NCBI GenBank assembly: GCA_023101725.1
Contig: JALJCO010009084.1
Span: forward strand, 62,001 to 126,000
DNA length: 64,000 nucleotides
Direction: 5' to 3'
Source: Atherinomorus stipes
Lineage: Eukaryota; Chordata; Actinopteri; Atheriniformes; Atherinidae
The notes under the pieces were generated by a model. The model was not told the origin of the DNA. It saw only the letters and a program-made list of their open reading frames with translations, and did no database searches. The translations under genes and the position numbers were made by a program. Positions 23,160 through 34,008 of this stretch are shown piece after piece (the stretch's first letter is position 1; every line of letters begins with the position of its first letter).

Positions 23160-26100
23160 TCAGCGTCCAGCGCGGAGGGATTTCTGTCTTGCAAAAGTCT
23201 CTTTGGATTGTTCTTCTCTTGATGTCAGATCTTCCAGGTTCTGAATCTTCCTCAGTAAGGTCTCTCTGGACAGCTTTCTCTCTTTTTCTTTGTCTTTTTG
23301 AAGTTTTTTCAGAGAAGCTATCTTTTCCAGAAGTTCTGACTTCTCATCTTGCCGTTGCTGCTCCTGGTCCGACTCCATCACAGATCTTTCTGTGGAGACA
23401 TTTGTTTCTTGCTGCTCAACCAGGAGGCAGTTCTTGTGCTGCTCCCATCGGTCTTCCTGTTCGGGAAGTCTTTCCTGGGTTTTTAGCAGAGCAGACTTTA
23501 TTCTGGAGGTGTTCTCCACCTCCTGGTCTTCAGATTCTTTCTCCGACTCCGACGTCTCTCTGGTTGGTTCATCTGTTAACATCAGATCTTCCAGGTTCTG
23601 AATCTTCCTCAGTAGGGTCTCTCTGGACAGCTTTCTGTCTTTGTCTTCTTGAGACTTCTTCAGAGAAGACTGCATCTCCTGGTTCTCAGGTTCTTTCTCT
23701 GACTCCAAAGTCTCTTTGGTTTGTTCTTTGGACCTCAGATCTTCTAGGTTCTGAATTCTCTTCAGTAAGCTCTCCCTGGACAGTTTTCTGTCTTTTTCTT
23801 TGTCTTTTGAAGTTTTTTCAGAGAAGCTATCTTTTCCAGAAGTTCTGACTTCTCATCTTGCCGTTGCTGCTCCTGGTCCGACTCCATCACAGATCTTTCT
23901 GTGGAGACATTGGTTTCTTGCTGCTCAACCAGGAGGCAGTTCTTGTGCTGCTCCCATCGGTGTTCCTGTTCGGCAAGTCTTTCCTGGGTTTTCAGCAGAG
24001 CAGACTTTATTCTGGAGGTGTTCTCCACCTCCTGGGCCAAGCAGGTCTCGGCTCTCGATACCCTCGTCCTCTCAGCAGCGAGAGCTGCTTCAAGTTGAAT
24101 GACTCTGCTGGAGACGTCTGCATGTAGTTGATGTTCCTTCTTCAGTTTGGCATACAGAATGGCAGTCTCCTTCTCATAGACAGATTTTTGAGATCTTAAA
24201 TGTTGTTTCAGCGTCTCCACTTCAGTCATGAGAGCAATTTTCTCCTCAGTGGCGCGCCGTTGTTGATCCTGGAGCTGAATGTAAACTTGACTCAGTTCAG
24301 TCTTGGCTTTGACCGTTTCACGTTGCAGCTCAGATGAAGACGTTTCTTTGTTCATTTTCCCCTCCTGGAGTTCTACCTCCAGTTTCTGCACCTGCTTAGA
24401 TGCTAACGACTGAGTGATCTTGCTTTTGTGGACCTGATAATACATTTCCTGCAGCTCATTCAGCAGTTTCTCATTTTCTTTCTGCAGAGCTGAGATCTTC
24501 TCGTCCGTGTCAGCCAGGACTTGATGAAACTGGTGTTCCAGGATTGTCAGCAGACCTGAGCTGTGAGGGTTGCTCTGTTCGGCAACATGGTTGACAGTCT
24601 GTTGACTCGTTGGGTTGTTGGCCAGCAGAAGTTTTAGGATTGGATGTGGATCTTCAGCTGGAGGTGCCGATTCAGGCCGTGGTTCTGTTGGTGGCATTGG
24701 AGCCACAGATTCTGGAGGGATCTCTGATGCTGGGATTCCAGGTGTTATTGGGGGATTCTCCAGGCATCGGTCTTTCTGTGTCCTGTCTCTTTTATGTTTA
24801 GATGTTTGACTCTCTGCCTGATGACAGGACTGATCTGGGTTTCCAGGCAGTGAATCAGCGACTTCAGTCTCTGATGATGGATGACTGGAGGTCTCCTCAA
24901 GCTGAACTGGGTTTGTAAGAACCACAGGTTCTGAAATTAGTTCAACTGGGATTTCACATCCTGGGCCTCCAAATGATATTAGATGATTATCCAGATGATC
25001 AAATTCTGACAGATTCTCTGATCCCAGTTCTTTGATCTTAGGCTGTTTCTCTATCAGGGACTGGTTTGTGTTTGAAACAAATTCAGAAATGGTTTCTGAT
25101 GCTGGTGCACCAAATGTAATTTTCCAGGGATTCTCCGAGTTTTGAGATCCCTTGCAAACATCAGTCATAGTGTCTTTCTGACTCTCATGATCTTTAGTTT
25201 TTGTAGGCAGTGCTGGGAACTCATCACTGTCCAACACCAGACCATGATTAGACTCCCTCTTTCTCCTGGAGAGTTGATGGGCCCTTAGGCAACTTTGGTA
25301 GCAAAGGAAATTCCTTGAGAAAGTCTTCATAAGTTTGGCCCATCGATTCCAGGTGGAGATTATAGTTGGGCTCCCCAGACGAACGCTTCTTCTTCTTGCG
25401 TCGTTTCTTTCGCTCTTGACTTCCTGTTGCAATCGGATCTTCGATGAAAAACTTGATTTCATGAGCAACAGGTGGTTGGTTCTCTGAAACTGGTTCAGTG
25501 CTGGTCTGTATCCACTCTTCTGCAGGGATCAAAGCAAGCATGTTGGATCCAGACGCTTGCTCACAAAGGGTTGTTCCAGGTTGGGGAACCTGGTCTGCAA
25601 CCGGTGTTTGGACAACAGTCTCAGTTACTGTTGCAGCTAAATGTTGGTCAGCTTCTCTGACTGGAGGCTGTGCAGATAAAACAGTCTCAGGACTGTCCCG
25701 CTCAGCCTTCGTGTTGTCTTCCTGTCTCACATATGTAGGATGTTCAGATGTTTGACTCTCTGCCTGATGACAGGACTGATCTGGGTTTCCAGGCAGTGAA
25801 TCAGCGACTTCAGTCTCTGATGATGGATGACTGGAGGTCTCCTCAAGCTGAACTTGTGCTGGTTTAGTTGGAACCACAGCTTCTGAAATAAGCTTAACTG
25901 GGATTTCAGACCCTGGGCCTCCAAATGTTATTTGGGATTCAGGTTGCCTGAATTTACTGATAAAGTTTCAGCAAAGTTCAGTGCCTGAGGAGAGGGCATT
26001 TCAAAGATAGGTGGCAGAGGTTTACGTCTCCTTATCTTCTTATCTTGTTTGGTTTTCCTTTGATCTCTGTCAAGTTCTCCTTTCATCTTCTGGTGTTTCT

Positions 26101-26920
26101 CAGTCTTCCTGGACTGGTTTGTGTCTGTAAGGAGTTCAACTGGGATTTCTGAACCCGGACCGCCGAATGTTATTTTCTGGGGATTTCCCAGATTTTCTGA
26201 TTTCTTGCAAACCTCTGTAGCATCCCTCTGAATCTCTTCTTTGGGATGTTTAGATGTTTGTTTCTCAATGAGATGATGTGGCTGATTTTCGTTTGCAAGA
26301 AGTTCAGCTGGGATTTCACATCCCGGGCCCCCGAATGAAATTGGATGATAATCCAGATTTTCAGATTCTGACAGATTCTCTGATCCCAGTTCCTTCATCT
26401 TAGGCTGTTTCTCTTCCACGCTGGTTTGTGTTTGCAACAAATTCAGAAGCGGTTTCTGATGCTGGGGCACCAAATGTAATTTTCCAGGGATTCTCCAGGG
26501 TTTGAGATCCCTTGCAAACATCAGTCATGGTGTTTTTCTGACCCTCGTGATTTCCAGTTTTTGTAGGCAGTGCTGGGAATTCATCACTGTCAAAGACCAG
26601 ACCACGAGACTCCTTTTCTCCTGGAGAGTTGATGGGCCCTTAGGCAACTTTGGTAGCAAAGGAAATTCCTTGAGAAAGTCTTCATAAGTTTGGCCCATCG
26701 ATTCAAGGTGTAGATTATAGTTGGGCTCCCCAGACGAACGCTTCTTCTTCTTGCGTCGTTTCTTTCGCTCTTGATTTCCTGTTGCGATCGGATCCTCGAT
26801 GAAAAACCTCTCTGGGGACTCCTGGAAACATTGAATGTTCCAGTTTGACTCCAGAGAAGGAGGTCTCATGACCGTCTCAGGTTGTCCACTGTGGACTGGA
26901 GCTTTTCTAAATGCTTCCAT
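23160..26920 (-). CDS. Uncharacterised intronless repeat-rich coiled-coil protein, frame broken five times
   Basis: I do not recognise this family. Translation starts at the ATG 26920-26918 (A at -3, G at +4, a good Kozak context) and the last stop is TGA at 23162-23160; a mended frame would be about 1,250 residues. In order: a basic RKKRRKKKKR tract; a QTYEDFLKEFPLLPKLPK block; DSDEFPALPTKT; about seven F-G-x-P-x-x-E-[IT] motifs (for example ITFGGPGSEIP) spaced through acidic, Ser/Pro-rich sequence; a proline-rich linker; and from about 24560 down a long heptad-type coiled coil rich in E, Q, K and L. The first half is a tandem duplication of about 1.36 kb, and the C-terminus repeats KLSRETLLRKIQNLEDL three times. 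Breaks lie near 26615, 26420, 25931, 25256 and 23806; all but 26420 are in homopolymers. It is either a decaying gene or a real gene with base-call errors. The upstream X-boxes suggest a ciliary or sperm role, by inference only. Confidence 0.6.
23232..24040 (-). repeat. Duplicated coiled-coil segment at the gene's 3' end
   Basis: The stretch encoding EVENTSRIKSALLKTQER through SELLEKIASLKKLQK is present at about 24035-23800 and again at about 23520-23290, nearly identical in DNA. The helical unit KLSRETLLRKIQNLEDL occurs at about 23790, 23640 and 23285. The two copies differ by a TTTT (23805-23808) versus TTTTT (23295-23299) run; the shorter run is what closes the longer frame. Confidence 0.85.
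24966..26808 (-). repeat. Tandem internal duplication (about 1.36-kb period) in the coiled-coil gene
   Basis: The segment 26808-26330 (basic tract, YEDFLKEF block, DSDEF block, ITFGAP and ISFGGPGCEIP motifs) recurs at 25450-24966 with the same order and very high nucleotide identity, for example 'gtcttcataagtttggccca'. A second block, QLEETSSHPSSETEVADSLP, occurs at about 25850-25740 and 24900-24800. Both long copies have a frame break at the same junction, just after STLQEK, though at different bases. Confidence 0.85.
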
Positions 26921-27023
26921 CGTAAAACAAAGTGGTTTGTGATTCCGTTCTCCAAAGACTGGATTCTGGATGCGTACCGAGATGCTGTATCAAGTGTACT
27001 GATATGAATATAAAACCGTGGGG

Positions 27024-27031
27024 TATATATA
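27024..27031 (-). promoter_or_regulatory. TATA box of the coiled-coil gene
   Basis: TATATATA on the minus strand, about 105 bases upstream of the ATG at 26920. A start site about 30 bases downstream would give a 5' UTR of 70-80 nucleotides. Confidence 0.55.
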
Positions 27032-27038
27032 GAAACAG

Positions 27039-27046
27039 TGATGTCA
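27039..27046 (-). promoter_or_regulatory. CRE-like octamer
   Basis: TGACATCA on the minus strand differs from the palindromic CRE TGACGTCA by one base. It lies eight bases upstream of the TATA box, the position used by CREB/CREM in compact germ-cell promoters. Functional use is inferred. Confidence 0.4.
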
Positions 27047-27094
27047 CAGTCATGAAAGGAAAGGTTCCGCCCTTTGTGACTGCATTCTAGAACT

Positions 27095-27107
27095 GTTGCT
27101 AGGCAAC
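27095..27107. promoter_or_regulatory. RFX X-box motif 1
   Basis: GTTGCTAGGCAAC; its reverse complement GTTGCCTAGCAAC fits the RFX consensus GTNRCC-N(0-3)-RGYAAC exactly. It is about 65 bases upstream of the TATA box and inverted with respect to motif 2. Confidence 0.55.
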
Positions 27108-27164
27108 ATCAAACTGGCCTTCACCCTTCAGGTCATTTTTACAGATTAGAAGGCCTTTTTAGAT

Positions 27165-27177
27165 GTTGCCTAGCAAC
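27165..27177. promoter_or_regulatory. RFX X-box motif 2
   Basis: GTTGCCTAGCAAC matches the RFX X-box consensus exactly. With motif 1 it forms the ends of an 83-bp imperfect inverted repeat (arms share GTTGCTAGGCAACATC and an AAGGCC core). The pair may therefore be true X-boxes or the ends of a tiny foldback element. Confidence 0.55.
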
Positions 27178-27328
27178 TTGTTGAATTTGAGTTGGGGACA
27201 TACTACATGACCTTTGGCCTAGCTGTGTCTAGTTGGTACTAATTGGCTGTATTGCGGGCAGTCAGCATGACAAGTTGGCGCAGATATCTGTTCGTGTGTT
27301 ATGAAGTTCGGACTCAAAGTGGGAAACA

Positions 27329-28495
27329 CACTATATTGCCTTCAGTGACATCACATTCCTAATCCATATTCAACGTGACGTTGGTCCACCTTTGCAGCTA
27401 GAACAGCTTCATCTTCTGGGAAGGCTGTCCACAAGGTTTAGGAGTGTTTCTGGGAATCTTTGACCATCTTCCAGAAGCACATTTGTGAGGTCACACTGAT
27501 GTTGGACCAGAAGGCCTGGCTCTCAGTCTCCGCTCTGATTCATCCCAAAGGTGTTCTATGGGGTTGAGGTCAGGACTCTGTGCAGGCCAGTCCAGTTCCT
27601 CCACACCAGACTCTGCATCCAGGTCTTCATGGACCTGCTTTGTGCACTGGTGCACAGTCATGTTGGAAGAGGAAGGGGCCAGCTCCAAACTGGTCCCACA
27701 AAGTTGGGAGCATGGAATTGTCCAGAACGTCTTGGTATGCTGAAGCATTCAGAGTTCCTTTCACTGGAACTAAGGGGCCAAGCCCAGCTCCTGAAAGTCT
27801 CCCCCACACCATAATCCCCCTCCACCAAACTTTACACTTGGCACAATGCAGTCAGACAAGTACCGTTGTCCTGGCAACCGCCAAACCCAGACTCCTGCAT
27901 CAGATCACCAGATGGAGAAGTGTGATTGGTCCTCCAGAGAACGCCTCCACTGCTCTAGAGTCCAGTGGCGGCTGCTTTCCACCACTGCATCCACACTTTG
28001 CATTGCACTTGGTGATGTATGGATGGATGCTGCTGGTCGCCATGGAAACCCATTCCATGAAGCTCTCTGTCACTGTTCTGGAGCTTATCTGAAGGTCACA
28101 TGAAGTTTGGAGGTCTGTAGTGATTGACTCTGCAGAAAGCTTTTCGCACTATGCGTTTCAGCATCCGCTGACCCGCTCCGTCAGTTTACATCGACGACCA
28201 CTTCGTGGCTGAGTTGATGTCGTTCCCAAATACTTCTTTTTCTTATTATCCAGCTGACAGTTGACTGTGGAATAATTCAGAGAAGGAAATTGGTGGATTT
28301 GTTATACAGGTGGCATCCTATCACAGTTCCACGCTGGAATTCACTGAGCTCCTGAGAGCGACACATTCTTTCACACGTTTGTAGAAACAGTCTGCATGCC
28401 GAGCTGCTTCATTTATACACCTGTGGATATAAAAGTGATGGAACACCTGATTCCATCATTTGGATGGGTGATCAAATACTTTTGGCAATATAGTG
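27329..28495 (-). pseudogene. Tc1-like transposon with broken transposase
   Basis: Left end CACTATATTGCC and right end GGCAATATAGTG form the terminal repeats; TA follows the right end at 28496-28497. The minus-strand DDE transposase is readable in pieces: [31 protein letters not shown] and LDWPAQSPDLNPIEHLWDE, in different frames. These are the central and C-terminal signatures of Tc1 transposases. The N-terminal part is too decayed to read. It sits about 150 bases upstream of the coiled-coil gene's X-boxes and reads in the same direction as that gene. Confidence 0.85.
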
Positions 28496-28497
28496 TA

Positions 28498-28990
28498 TGT
28501 GAGATGAACAGACAGTGCCTGACTGCAGTTGCAGTATTTCAAACATTTTTTAACTTTTTGAGGTGAATCTGGTCAAAATCAGTCAATGAGAAAAAGGAGC
28601 TGGGACACCCAATAGCATCTTAATTCAGTAAAAATACAGGAAACAGCTCAGTGGGTATTTCAAAACGACAATGGCTAACAGCGAGAGAGGAGAGATGAGG
28701 CAAAGCACTGCAGTGTCTGTAAATGTGTGCCACCGTTAAAGGAAAACTATAAGTAAGAAGCTTAACTCAGTTTTCCCTTTAAATTACCTTAAACCGTCTT
28801 CTAAGTTTTTCTTTTGTTATTTATTTTTCTTTAAAAGGATGATGAGGAAAGTTTCCTTTCCTGAGCTTAATGCTGCCGAGACAGAAAATTGTTTCTTTAA
28901 AATTTCCATAAACCTGAAACAACAATAACATTTTGTCAGTTTTTTGTTGACTATAGCTCAGGAGATAACATGGAAGCAGACCAACAAGAG
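28498..28990. other. Non-coding spacer
   Basis: No coding or repeat signal recognised beyond AT-rich sequence. Confidence 0.4.
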
Positions 28991-28999
28991 CCTTGTATA

Positions 29000-29402
29000 T
29001 ACATTTAAATCAGTGTTTGAGTTGCAGGGCCGGTATCGAGAGGACAGTTAAGCAGCTGAAACTCCGCCCACCTGCAAGACAGCCCACCTATCAGAGCAGT
29101 TGCATGGACCGTATAACCTGTGAACAGGTGCAGACGTCTGATTGGACGTTACAGAAACACCTGATGGCAGTGATTGTCTCAAACAACATTTTGGCTTCGG
29201 AGCCCCATCACGCTTGTTTACTTATTTTATTTTTTGAGTTTGTTATTAATATTTCCTTCAAACCACAATTTTAAAAAATCAACGTCATGATTTTCATAGA
29301 ATTTTTATTTATTATTACTTTTATCAATTTCAACTTATTTCACTGACAGATGATTTTTTCCTTCTTTTATTGGAGGGAATGAATAATTTTAAGGTCGACT
29401 GT
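29000..29402. mobile_element. Family T MITE, copy 2, inverted, left end lost
   Basis: Contains the reverse complement of the family T core ('tgcagacgtctgattggacg') and the terminal 'tggagggaatgaataatttt' ending CTGTA at 29402. The other terminus is not recognisable. Confidence 0.65.
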
Positions 29403-29689
29403 AGTTGTACAACCTCACAGTTGTCTGCAGAGATCAGTATCAGTTGATATTGGATATCAGAAATTAAGAGTTGGACATTTGGATATCGGTAAAAACGCCA
29501 GTATCAAACATCCCCACAGAATGACCTGATTTGCATTTTCTGTCTTACCTCATTTGTGATCTGACCTCCAAAGGTCACCCACGTGCCTGAACAAGAGACA
29601 AGTTATTTCACTTTGTGTTTGTCTTCAGCAGAACCCGACTTTGGCCAATTTCCAATTTAAACCAGCAGGTTAGAAAGTTGGGTTTGTAG

Positions 29690-30245
29690 GATCTCTATAC
29701 TTCCACTTATAACTCTAATAGAAAAAAGAAAAACTGTAAAAGAAATACTGAATTTATAATCATTTTACAGGTACTACCCCACACTTCCACACAGTATGTC
29801 AGATATGGAAACATCAGTGAGTTGTACAAAATACAAGGTTTTTTGTTTAGTAATTCTTTTTTAAACAGCAGCAGCTTTGGACATTTTAACTTTTATATGG
29901 TTTATATAAGATTTCCATGATTGTTTATCGATGATGACACCCAAAAACTTAATTTCTTTTTTTGTGTGTATCTCCATTGTTTCAACATATACTTTTTTTT
30001 TTTACTACTAAATATAAAGTTCATTTTATTAATATTAAAGGATGATCTTTAACTGTCAAACCATTCTTTAAATTTTTGTAAATTAATTTCCAACCATTCA
30101 AAATGTTCTTCTGATCAAAATAAGGTGGTGTCATCTGCAAATAAGATGCATGTTATAAATTTAGAAACCATAGTTACCATTTTGTTTACAAATTAAAAAA
30201 AAAAAAAAAGGTCCAAGGACTGATCCTTGTGGTACGCCAAAAATA
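29690..30245 (-). pseudogene. Non-LTR retrotransposon reverse-transcriptase fragment
   Basis: On the minus strand 30238-30210 encodes GVPQGSVLGP, and after a poly-T interruption about 30141-30118 encodes LFADDTTLF, the catalytic RT box with both aspartates intact. Downstream, in broken frames, come SFNINKMNFIF, KFLGVIIDKQSWKSYI and TLYFVQLTDVSISDILCGS, typical of the thumb region of jockey/I-type or related LINEs. Endonuclease and 5' parts are absent. The clade is uncertain. Confidence 0.75.
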
Positions 30246-30499
30246 ATGTTACATACCGTAGATTTTTTACTATCAACTTCTACATACTGTTTTCTGTCTT
30301 TGGGAAACTTCTAACCCACTCATGTTGTAATCCAGTTTGGATGCAGTTTCATGTATAATTGTTAGCAGGACAAACCTGCCTTGTTTTGTTTGATTTATGT
30401 AACCCTGACAGAGACAGATGAAAAATAATTTGGAATTAATGTATTTATTTAGATTTTTTATTAACAAAATAAATGAAAAAACAGCAGAATTGCAGGTGC

Positions 30500-30760
30500 G
30501 AGGCAGTGCACAGGTATGTTGGTCCATGTTCATGGGTAAGATGCTCTCAAGTGTCTGGGACAGTGTTTGTGTTTTTTTTTTATTATTATTATTATTTGCA
30601 ACCATAATTCAAAAGCAATATTTTATTTCACTAAATTATATATATATATATATTTTAATTTATTATTAATTTATTTTGTTTCTTGTTATTTTAATTAATA
30701 TTGTGAATTTCTCCTTTTCTTTAATTGGAGGGTATGATTAATTTTTTTAGGACGACTGTA
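30500..30760. mobile_element. Family T MITE, copy 3, partial
   Basis: Begins within 'caggtatgttggtccatgtt' and ends 'ggagggtatgattaa...gacgactgta'. The left half is missing. A short (TA)n tract lies at about 30640-30653. Confidence 0.65.
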
Positions 30761-30929
30761 ATAATTAAGAAATGAACGTGTTTATGGACAGGACAAGTAA
30801 AAAAAAAAGAAAAAAAAAAAAAAAAAAAGAAATGAACGTGTTAATTTCACAGATTAATCTCTTTGTAATAATGTGCTATTACTGATAGCCCCAAAATTCA
30901 TACATTTATTTGATCAATTTAGCCTCTAG

Positions 30930-31014
30930 TTATGTTTTTTTACAATGATCTGGTGACCCCCTGAAATGGTCCTGTGACCCACATGGGGGTCCTGACCCCC
31001 AGTTTGAAAACCAC
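30930..31014. mobile_element. hAT-type terminus fragment
   Basis: Ends with 'ccagtttgaaaaccactg', whose inverse CAGTGGTTTTCAAACTGGG is a typical hAT (Charlie-like) terminus. No left terminus was found. Confidence 0.45.
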
Positions 31015-31272
31015 TGGTTTACATCATGTAGAAATATGCAGATGATATGGTAGAGAAGATCTGGAAGACAAAGAAACATGCAGATGAAGCTGGTTTTTCT
31101 GTCTTCAAGCAAACTGTATAAATGGCCGTTTTTGACTCCTTTTATTTTTGAATAAATAAACTAAAATACTTTTCAGCTTTATCTTCTCAGATTGTTGCAG
31201 GATTTTGGAATATCAGAGGGAAAGACGATGAATTAGTTTCCCTTTGCTCATCGCTGTCGTTTCCTGTTGCAG

Positions 31273-31351
31273 GTGGCGGAGGAACTGGTGACTTATGCAT
31301 ATGAGAACGGAATAAACCTGTTGACACGGCGGAAATATACAACGGTGGGAA
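31273..31351 (+). CDS. kcnab2: Kv-beta (kcnab) exon with a 1-bp deletion
   Basis: After a good acceptor (cgtttcctgttgcag, ending 31272) the exon reads VAEELVTYAYENGINL, then lacks one base, then continues DTAEIYNGGK and ends at GTAAGT. The family's exon here is 80 bases and encodes (M/V)[20 protein letters not shown]...GK; this copy has 79 because the Phe codon TTT is TT (31321-31322). Kv-beta subunits are cytosolic aldo-keto-reductase-fold proteins that bind NADPH and dock on the T1 domain of Kv1 channels. This exon carries the catalytic Asp and Tyr of the D-T-A-E-x-Y motif. 'GINL' is closer to kcnab2 than kcnab1 ('GVNL'); 'NGGK' in place of the conserved 'AAGK' is unusual. The break may be true pseudogenisation or a homopolymer call error. 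Family assignment is firm, paralogue tentative. Confidence 0.8.
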
Positions 31352-34008
31352 GTAAGTTTCCACGTTAAACTTACCTCACATTTCTGTGTACTTATGTGAC
31401 TTTCCCTCCCATCACTCCAACGGCAGGTTAAACGGCCATTTTACACTCAGAACAGTAAACTGTGAATAGCTGAACTGAATAAATGCAGCTATGCCCAAAT
31501 TAATGTATCAATTTTAACATTTTAAGTACACTGAAGTTCAATTTAAGACTTTTTAAAGTCACAAAAGCTGCTTGTGTTGATAAAACATCACAGGACTGAA
31601 CATTTTCACAGTCCAGACTGTTGTTTAGTTAATTAAATATAAATGTACAAATTGTGTTTATGTTTTTAAATGATTATCGCTTGTTGTTTTAAAGCATAAA
31701 CGGTTAAACATAAAACAGAGAAAAGTTGGATGAACAAGGTTTGCCTTCGTGCAATGAATTGGTCCTGTGGTGGGTATATTTGAATATTTCCCATCATGCT
31801 TTGTGGCTCCCACTTTTCCATTCTGCACCGTATGTTAAGTATCTGTGATCTCTTAAGGTTTTCTTCGGGTAAAAATGCTTTTGTACAATGAAAAACTTGC
31901 TAGAGGGGATGAGGTGCTTTTACAGCAAAGGTGCAGGTGAACAAATTACAAATGTTTCTGTCAGGAAACTCACCTGAATAACTGATTTTATCGTACCCCA
32001 AATCCCAATAATTGGATAAATAAAGATTGTCCGTCCAATGAAATAAAATCTAATGAAAGAACAAGATTATCAGTAAAACCAACAAAACCCATGTTGGGTA
32101 ATTGAACAAAAGTTGTGTTAAGCGATGTTTAAGTAACTTAATTATCCTACTTTGATCAGATTTTTATTTTATATTAAACTAACTCAGTTGTGTGGGACCA
32201 GTTGACATAACTGGGTTGAGTAAATACATTTCATTTTTTACAGTGTTATGTGTAATGATGAGATATCCACAGAATATTTTGACAAATAAAGACTTTCTAT
32301 GCATTTCTGCCTTTTTCCTGGACACATTCATGCATATTTATCTAAAGTTGTGCATAAATAAATTTATTCTCTTATGACTAAAATCCCACATAAAATATTT
32401 GTATTGTTTCTGTGAAAATTTGATTTAAAAAGTTAAGGTGTGACACTACAGGCAAGTAGGGTAAAAAATTTAACTGATATCACCGTGAAACTTTCCTGGT
32501 TTATTCCTCACATTAGGGCTATCATTTTTTGTATTGCAAGTTTTCTGAAATTTTATGTTTAAATATGCAAATTGGGTGTTGTATAGCCAAAAATGTGATA
32601 ATTTGCATACATTTCTAGGAAAAAACCTTAATACTGGATTAAACCAGGTTCGAAATTTCTTTTGAATTTTGTTCAAATAATTACTTCAAATGTTTTTACA
32701 GAGGGGATTTTGGATATCTCGATTTATCATTTTACAATTTAGAATATACTGTCAAGAACCAGAAAAAAACTCATTTTTGGCATATTTTTGGGATGAAATG
32801 TTCAATAAATCAGGCTGTGAATGAGATATCAAAAAATCCGTCAGTAAAAACTTTAAGGATACAGTCAAGAGTAAAACTTGAAAATTTATATATATATATA
32901 TATATATATATACTTATGTGTATATATATACTGTATATGAGTAAAAATAGAATTAAATGCATTTTCTCAGACAATAATAGAGCTGGAGTTTAGAATATTA
33001 ATATCTGTGTCTGATATTTAATTAAATTATCTACAAAAATCCATTCAAATGAAGAGAATTTCACCTTTTGGGACATTTTTTGTAATGCAATTAAAGGGAC
33101 TTGAGGCAGGAATTTGAAAAAAAACAAACATGAATGTCCCTTTTTTTCATACTAATGGGTGATGAAGCGCTAAATACCAAAAATAACGTTTCCATCCACG
33201 TTTCTCTCCGTTGCCTTGAACAGGCTGTGTGCTGCATAAAGCTGCAATTCGGTGTCCGAATTTCCCGCGCTGCCCTACGGACGTGATGTCAAATGACGCT
33301 ACATCCATAGTTTTGATGCAGGAAAAAGACGGTCACGTTAAATAAAAACACTGTAAGCGATTGTTATGGATTATTCTGCCGTCAGCAAACGATCCAGATC
33401 AACTGAAAGACACTAAAAAGCGTAACTACGAAGAAAAAGACTTTTTCAGCGTAGTAAACAACGTTATAACGTCAGTTTTTGCTCCCGTGACGGCTGGGCG
33501 GTGGCTGCAGTTACCAGCAGCGCCAGTCGCGGCACTCGCGAGTCTCTTTTCTTAATCTCATCTGCAAGCGTCTCTGTCCTTTATAGTCCGAGAGCTGTTG
33601 AGTGTCAGTGCGTCCACTGTCCATTCCACTTATCCCAGTTCAGAGTCGCGGGGAAGCTGGAGCCTATCCCAGCATTTAGCAGGCTTTGTGTTGAATACGT
33701 ATATGTAGTTCTTTTTCAATTGATTTGTGTTTAATAATTCTATTTCAGTTTCATTTGGAACGTTTCATTTTTAAATGCCCCCAAAACCCTTAACTCTGAA
33801 ATTGGTTGATTTAATCTGACAATTTACTTTATTTTATGTGACATCAGCACGATGCTCCACGTATTTCATACAGTTACAGTGAATCAGAAGGTTTTCTCAT
33901 TATTTAGGTTTCATGTTGAAAATCCAGATGTGAAATGACTTTGTTTCTGCTGCATTTCTTAGCAACTGTAAATCGAATGAACTCAGCTCCTTTGGACTGT
34001 GTTGCCAG
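31352..34008 (+). other. Intron-like stretch lacking the expected kcnab exons
   Basis: In the Kv-beta family several short exons (encoding the segments with KKKGWR, ITTKIFWGGK, ETERGLSRKHIIEG and VFANRP) separate the two exons seen here. I found none of these on either strand. The stretch is AT-rich with a (TA)n tract at 32887-32912 and repeat-like fragments, including SINE-like text near 33620-33680. Either the exons were lost or they are missing from the assembly. Confidence 0.5.

Noticed and set aside
23144..24127. Plus-strand frames of up to 234 residues
   Set aside because: They are antisense to the coiled-coil gene and only mirror its repeated units.
27600..28092. 170-residue plus-strand frame
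   Set aside because: Antisense shadow of the minus-strand Tc1 transposase.
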